Below are positions 57,661 through 64,000 of a stretch of DNA of 64,000 nt, one piece after another. Under the pieces are notes generated by a model, which was given only the letters and a program-made list of their open reading frames with translations, was not told the DNA's origin and made no database searches. Numbering within the stretch: position 1 is the stretch's first letter; every line of letters begins with the position of its first letter. The position numbers and the translations under genes were made by a program. This stretch comes from Rhizophagus clarus (lineage: Eukaryota; Glomeromycota; Glomeromycetes; Glomerales; Glomeraceae): NCBI GenBank assembly GCA_015698045.1, contig BLAL01000060.1, forward strand, positions 498,501-562,500, given 5' to 3'.

Positions 57661-59290
57661 TTGGAAAAGGCTGGCTGCAGAACTTAACTTAATAATACTA
57701 ATTATAACCTTTCCTTTTATTTGATAAATTAGGAATGTCTTTCAAATTTTGATAGATTTGATAACATCAAGTTTTCCGTCACGGACTGGTTTAGAAATTT
57801 CCAAGAAATCTCTTCCTTTTTTTTTGCTTACTACTGTGTCACTAAATTATGATGCACACGGAACCCAATTTTAAAAAAATTGAGAACTTCTCCTTTGGTA
57901 CTATTTTAAATGGAATGTAATATTTTATTGAATATTATAACGGAAATTGTAAACCTTCTTTCTGTATAAATTAAAAAGAACCAATTTTTTTACCGGAAGA
58001 ATTAGTGAAAAATTTTTTTGCGGACTACTGTAAGATGTCGATAATATTGATAAGAAGCCCCAATAATATTTTTTGTAGATTTTGGATTCGATATTTCGAT
58101 AATAAGCCCCCAAAACATATAAATTAATTTTTGATAAGAGACCACTGGTTCGTTTAAATTATCCTTATCTACCTACCTATCTTGGAAACAATCACAATAA
58201 TAAAAGGAAGTTAGTCCAATATCCTAGTAGTACATTTGCATCAGCTGTTAAACTGCTAAAGTCGCCACATATTCACATGATCATAGCATTCATTGTACCA
58301 GATGCGTAAGATAAATTAAATTACAATTTATGTAATGTTTTTGCACTTTTGGTTTTAAATTTGCTCCTAATTAAATTCAAATTTCATGTTTAATTAATAC
58401 ATTTGATGACAATAAAAAAAATTCTTTTGCATGCGTTATAACAAATAATTCCGTATAACTCTCTTTTATAATTTTGTAAATATTTATAATGTGTGGGTTA
58501 TCTTTGATTTGCACCGGCCGACCAAGGAAACCCTCTTATTCTGCAAATGTCAGCTACAGCAGCTGTTACAGCAGATTGGATCTGTTGGAACAATATTCCT
58601 TTTTCTTCTTAGTTTAGCGCCAACATGAAAAATTATATATGCACGAAAAAAAATGTTGATCGGTGGCTTAGAAATTTGGTTTGACGTGATGACGTCAAAT
58701 ATCAATTTTTTTTTTTCAGCAACAAAGTTTTTTTTGTCGTTATAATTTTCGATTATTACCTCTCTTAATTTTATTAACGTTTCATTCTGTCCGTCCTTTG
58801 AACTTGTATAAGTAATTAAAGGTAATAACTGCCTTATGTTGAGAGGAAAACTACCAAGATTATCAAATAATTATTATCTTTTAATCTCCAGTGAGGAAGG
58901 AGAAGTATTAATATTTTTAATGATTTTAATGGTACGCGATATTACTCCTAATCTCTTACTTCGATTCAATTTCTGTTGAAGCGTACTTTTAACCGTATTT
59001 ACTATATTATTATGTTACAAGATCTAATTTTGCACATAATAGCTCCTATTTGATATTCGTTTTGGGATCCTAAAAACTTACGGTTACCTGGAAATTCGCA
59101 CAGTCACAAGTCAAAAATATTCATTCGTAAAGTGCAAAAAGACCTGCCTTTATCAATACTTATTTTCTTGTGGTAGAATCACTCGTGTGAGAATTTGAAA
59201 CTCTGATTATTAAGTGCCATTAATTAAATTAAAAGATGCGAGAATTTGCTCGAACAAATATATAAAAAAATTTGCCATACAACTTGGGCC
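57661..59290. other. Gene-free spacer
   Basis: No supported gene. It holds the 20-bp palindrome at 58680 and a CAGCTACAGCAGCTGTTACAGCAG patch near 58550. Confidence 0.45.
58680..58699. repeat. Palindrome with CRE-like core
   Basis: TTTGACGT-GATG-ACGTCAAA, perfectly inverted over 8 bp arms; the right half includes TGACGTCA (58690-58697), the consensus for ATF/CREB-type bZIP factors. No gene start is nearby. Confidence 0.5.
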
Positions 59291-60100
59291 TGTAAGTTGC
59301 AGGAAGACGAAGTGCTAGCAATGATGACAAGCCTTGATAATTTCTGAAATCTGAATATTGGTTCTGAGGTGGCAATAGATCCACGACTTGCTTCTTCTAA
59401 TGGATCTTCTGGTATAGCTACCGACTCTAGTTCAGTCCAATTAGATTCTTAATGTAGAGACTCGCCTGATACCCATAGTAGGTTGGTCTTATCTGAATAA
59501 AGCTGGTCTGGATCAAAAGAAATACCTTCTTGGTAAAACCTTTGTGATTTATTATCTATGGACCGTGTAGATGTTCAAGATCTTGTCAAACATCACGAGG
59601 GTCATGTTAATACGTTGTGGTCGGATAAGATTGAAGATTCATGACCAAGCAAAAAAGTTTAATCCTTGACTAAATGAGGATTAGCTTTGGATTTTGTTGG
59701 AACTGGTTAAATTTCTTCTAAGATATCTGGCGGCATCACTAATAATCTCAATATAAAGCTCTAAATTTAAGTTCCAACGAAACTCTCTGATGCAATTACT
59801 ATTAATTTCTTATTACCCCATCTAAACCGCACAATTGTGATCAAAACTTATTGCCAGATTCTCAGAAATTTGTAATCAGAATCTCGTGACAAATTTGCGA
59901 GCAAAGAACGGGTGACTATTATATTGTTAATTGCTAGTTTTCCTGGACCGGAAAGATATCTTCTGTGGAGCTTTCAACCATTCAATGATAAAGCATCAAT
60001 TATAAATGATGTTACAGAAAAAGAAACATATATATTAATGGATGGATTCATTGGATCGATAGTTAACCTGTTAGTGATAAGGGTTTCTTTCAATTGAACA
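59290..60100 (+). pseudogene. Decayed coding DNA
   Basis: Successive open pieces of ordinary composition, each ended by a stop: EVAIDPRLASSNGSSGIATD (about 59370-59450), DRVDVQDLVKHHEGHVNTLW (about 59560-59640), and a 61-codon frame at 59912-60097 with LLIASFPGPERYLLWSFQPF. They read like parts of a broken gene on the plus strand. The family is not recognised. Confidence 0.4.
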
Positions 60101-63100
60101 AAAAAAAAACTTGCACCTGCAGTGATATAATTCTTAAAACTCAGGCGTAACGGATGTGGGTGAAGTCGTAAGAGAAGTCAGTTCTGATATTCGTCACGTT
60201 TTGAACTTGCTATTCATATGAAAATCAACCATGAGAGTATTAGTTATGATGAAATAGAAATTTTAAGTAAAAGTTACTTTAGAAGACTTTGCATCTATTG
60301 ATGCGGAGATATACTTGGTAATGAATTCTTGAGGGTGGACCTTACACTTATGGTTATATAGTAAAGGAGAGCTATTTTACCAACATAATTTCTGAGCTTG
60401 CTAGGATTTAATAATAAATATTAATGACAATTCAATGTCATGCGTTAGCTAAATTTCTTCTGGGCGAAGCAAGTTTAAAAATCTGAAGGTGAGAATGATA
60501 TCATTAGATAATTAAAATCAGATGACTGAAATGACAAAACGAATTAGGAATAACGACAAATAATCGGGTCACAGGTGTAATGGGATTATGTGATGTTATG
60601 TGTTAGGCTAAAATAAAAGAAAAAAAAAATTATTTAAATATGGATAACACAAAATTATGGATCAATACACGAAAGACGAGCAAAAGATTTAGAATTGCCG
60701 ATAGTTTTAAAGTCTACCTTACGAAGGATTACATCTCGAACGTGATCAATATGGAAGATGATGTAGTTCCTGATGGTGATGACGTAATCGTTGATGATCT
60801 TGTAGGATCAGGTCGTGAAGGTAGCTGAGCTGAGGAGACCTTAATAATCACATTTTTTTTATAATCACGTCTATTTTTTATTATACATTTAAACATCAAA
60901 ATGATCCTGAGATTAAGAATAAGAGAAGAAGGCCGTAACGATAACGTTAATCAAAATACTGTAAATCATCCTTCAGACACTTAGACAACACCCGTACGTA
61001 AAGTGTGTAACTAGCTCCGTATATAGGGAAGATGGCTGCGACGAGTTGATTCGCTAGCAATTATGAATTTTTTCAATAAAAGAACACGAATAGGAAACAA
61101 TCTATGCAGCAAATTTGTAGTGTAGTATAATAATTGAAGATGTACAATTAATTCAACCGTTAAGACAAACAACTGGAATAACAAATGAATCTTCGAATGG
61201 AATTAGAAGAGGATCTAACAGGAAAAAAAAGATTCAAATTGGAACAATATCCCATGCGATAATATGAACGGCACTGCCGGACGGATTGGTTGTGAGATTG
61301 GACAGGTAGAATAAGTGGAGATGTTTAAGATCATGGTATTATTACATTCATCAGTATATGATGATATGATATATACTTTGTTTTTAGCATATCTTTCTGT
61401 CATAGCCCCTTTCGGGTAATAAGTACCATTTTTCTACTTCAGTTATAGCTTTGATATACGGCAAAAAACACAAGGGTGACAAATTTCGTCTCCCAGGGTC
61501 ACTTAAATGACATACGCTGCGCAAGACTCGATTATCAAAAGGGTTATAATTCCTTCAATATTACTCTTTTCAAGAAGAAATTGGAGTTATTTAGGGAATC
61601 GATTTAAGAATCCTCAATCATTATGTAAAGTACAAATACGTCAAGATGGAAGGTTAGATCTAGTCAGAACATTAATCAGAGGGCTTCTCTGGATTTAAAC
61701 AAGCCTTCTTCTATCATGTACCCTTGACACCAGGTCAATAACGTTTTTATGTGTTCTGTTACTAGGCAAGCGTTATTGTTTCAAATGTCTTCCCTTTTGA
61801 TTAACAACAAGTCTTCGAATATTTACTATCACTAATCACCGGCTCGCGATCAAAGAATACTTGTATCTCATACTTGAACGACCTTGATCTCTAAAAAAAA
61901 AAATTACAAAAACAAATAGTGAGTAAAAGTTTTGTACACGTAATTTTCGCGAACTATAAATTCATTGAAATTTATTAAAAAGTAGGTAAATTTCGTACAT
62001 TTTCGACAGAATGATATTTTGAATTTCCTGCTTTAGGGAGGTGTAACATGAATGAGTTCAAGCCATGCGAACGAGTACAATTACCGGGTGTAACGAATGG
62101 TTTGGAAGCCTCAGCCTGGAGTATCACTACATCATTGGCGACCATCAACAACAAACAATGTGGGTAGATCAAGTAACAGAGATATGTTATCATCAGCAAT
62201 TCAGGGTGATTGAACAAGCAGTGGCAAAGTGTAATACGGATTACTGATCCTGATTTAAGCATGTTGATATTGGGGTGCAATCTAAAAACTTTTATATACA
62301 TATTATTTCTTCAGAGTATGTATTGATAATTTTTCTACTTTTTATTGATCTACTGTATTTCCCATTTACTTAACTAACCAAATTTTTTTGATTTTATTTT
62401 GCACTTTACACACTGTTTACATCACCCTGGGCAGGAATGATCAAGTTGCTGGTTAATAGATCCTGAATACCATTTACTATCGTGTTATAACGTTCAACAA
62501 CTACCATCAGCTCAATATAAAATAGGATCATTTTTTGAACTGCAAATGATAAGACAAATTACAAGGACTCATCCTTATGGGTCTCATATACCTAGGTCAG
62601 TGGGAAACAGTTAGTTATAAAAGCACTTTTACAAAGAGTTATTCTGGTCTTTTCTAAGATTCTAACATTATGACCAAACAATTGAAGGATAATTGGCTGA
62701 CCTTCGTCGCGAAATTGCTGAATGTAAAGAATATAATAGAGCATTGATGACTTAACTCCCGGAATTACGAACGCGATTACGAAATAATGTTGGAGAATAT
62801 TGAACAAAAAAAAAAAAAAACAACTTGTTTTATTTAAAAATTTTCCATAAGGTCTATTATATATAATTCATTTGACTAATGTATAAGCAGCTTAATTTAT
62901 ATCAAACTTAAGATGCTCTTAGCTCGACGTAATAAATAGAATTCAGATAGGACGTAAAACTCAAGAAAATACATGAAAATTATGATAAACATGAAAGTGG
63001 AGGAAATAATTCACACAATCAACCCTGCTACAGCAAATAATTTTCCAATAGTGATATACCAGCAAATGAGGAATATGATTACAGATATCATATCCTATTT

Positions 63101-63452
63101 AAGACGCGCAATATACTCCCGGCAACAAAAATCAAAGATACCTTTGACTTTGGGTTAATGCGCATCAACTCCTAGATCTTAATGGCGACATCCGAATAAC
63201 CAGAGTATTTTATTTAAATATATAGATTTATTTATTGCGAAAAGTTAGATTTAGAGGAACTATAAAGATCTGATGTTTCAAGCTTTCAATAGCGGTTGAT
63301 GAACCTAACATTCAAGCCTTAATTCATTGTATACTGATCAAGAGAAAGAGAACAAATCGAACCGAGGACTTTTTTTGGTAAGAATTTATAATTTTTTTTT
63401 TTTTTTAAAAAAAAGCAATATATAATAATTTATTTTCTTTTATTCATCAGAG
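60101..63452. pseudogene. Fragmentary decayed coding DNA
   Basis: GC content is moderate and many short frames of ordinary composition occur on both strands: 60640-60828 plus (MDNTKLWINTRKTSKRFRIA start, acidic end), 61507-61698 plus, 61975-62301 minus, 62592-62807 minus and 62973-63158 plus. None is long, none shows a known motif, and no intron set joins them convincingly. Confidence 0.35.
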
Positions 63453-63695
63453 ATGGATGAATTTTGTGATCCAGAAGACTCTAATTACCAAGTTGACACA
63501 ACAATATGTGTTATGTGTATACGATTCAAATCTCCTTCAGGTTTAAGTGCGAACTCTGATTATCGGGTATGTCATGAACCTTTTGCTCTTTTCTTGATGA
63601 TTTCGGATTATATTTTGAACTCTGAATTTTATGTTAAATTTCTTCATATAGGTAAATTTAAACACATTATATATAGATATACAACTTCAAGTTGA
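63453..63695 (+). other. Possible exon of unknown function
   Basis: An 80-residue frame (MDEFCDPEDSNYQVDTTICV start, then CIRFKSPSGLSANSDYRVCHE). It follows a T-rich tract and TTCATCAG, a good 3' splice site. Four Cys residues in the first 47 might pair or bind metal. It may be the last visible piece of a decayed gene. Confidence 0.25.
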
Positions 63696-64000
63696 GAATT
63701 AAAGTACGAAAAAAAGCAAATTTATTTTAGTAGATATATCACTAGATACATAGATCAATCGATGATATTATTTTCTCCGTTACATAATAGTAGAATGTTA
63801 ACGTGGTAAGTTTTAATTTATATTAATTGGTCGTTTCTACTTATTTTTGCCAATTAATTAATTATTATTGATATTAATTAATTACCATTTGTCATTTTAA
63901 TAAGAGTTTTCAAAATATTGGATAGTTATTCCTTCGATGAGACGGGGGTTGAAATAAAGCCATTATATTATATAGGTAGTTTCCATCGTTTATTAGTTTG
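63696..64000. other. Gene-free edge of the window
   Basis: AT-rich; nothing recognised. Confidence 0.5.

Overview
The window looks like nuclear DNA of an arbuscular mycorrhizal fungus of the Rhizophagus (Glomeromycotina) kind. The reasons are the extreme AT content, the GT-AG introns of under 100 bases, several divergent MATA-type HMG-box genes, a broken kinase of the expanded glomeromycotan TKL-like style, and a large load of decayed mobile elements. The species call is inferred from protein style; no database search was possible.

Only four protein genes are well supported. Three encode small HMG-box proteins (106-687 on the minus strand; 15449-16009 and 28127-28741 on the plus strand). Each sits in a copy of one duplicated segment, up to about 2.9 kb long (1-2170 inverted, 13410-16400, 26308-29110). 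The copies share the gene, a TATA-like core promoter and an upstream non-coding block with a CACGTG core. The fourth gene (35537-37551, one intron) is an Ofd1/Tpa1-type 2-oxoglutarate/Fe(II) prolyl hydroxylase with a repetitive acidic tail.

Layout: 1-2.2 kb HMG copy 1; 2.2-9.3 kb very AT-rich DNA with a six-unit 317-bp tandem array built as three dimers; 9.5-13.4 kb decayed coding DNA; 13.4-16.4 kb HMG copy 2; 17-21.5 kb decayed gene families in inverted copies, cut by a fresh SINE-like insertion with a 16-bp target duplication; 22.06-22.39 kb a 54-bp minisatellite; 24.0-24.7 kb two palindromic foldback elements; 26.3-29.1 kb HMG copy 3; 29.8-33.7 kb a nine-unit 450-bp array organised as ABC trimers; 34-37.6 kb the hydroxylase and a doubtful small gene; 37.7-47.9 kb very AT-rich DNA with MITEs, a decayed LINE ORF1 element and three copies of one 1.2-1.6 kb repeat; 48.0-48.8 kb the kinase pseudogene; 50.4-51.8 kb a third tandem array; 52-57.7 kb dispersed repeats and minisatellites; 58-64 kb fragmentary decayed coding DNA with no intact gene.

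The genes do not form a pathway. The main biology is local duplication of putative mating-type-like HMG regulators together with their control regions, and a record of repeat evolution: higher-order tandem arrays, a SINE whose 3' tail resembles that of the LINE relic 20 kb away, and GC-to-AT decay of duplicated elements.
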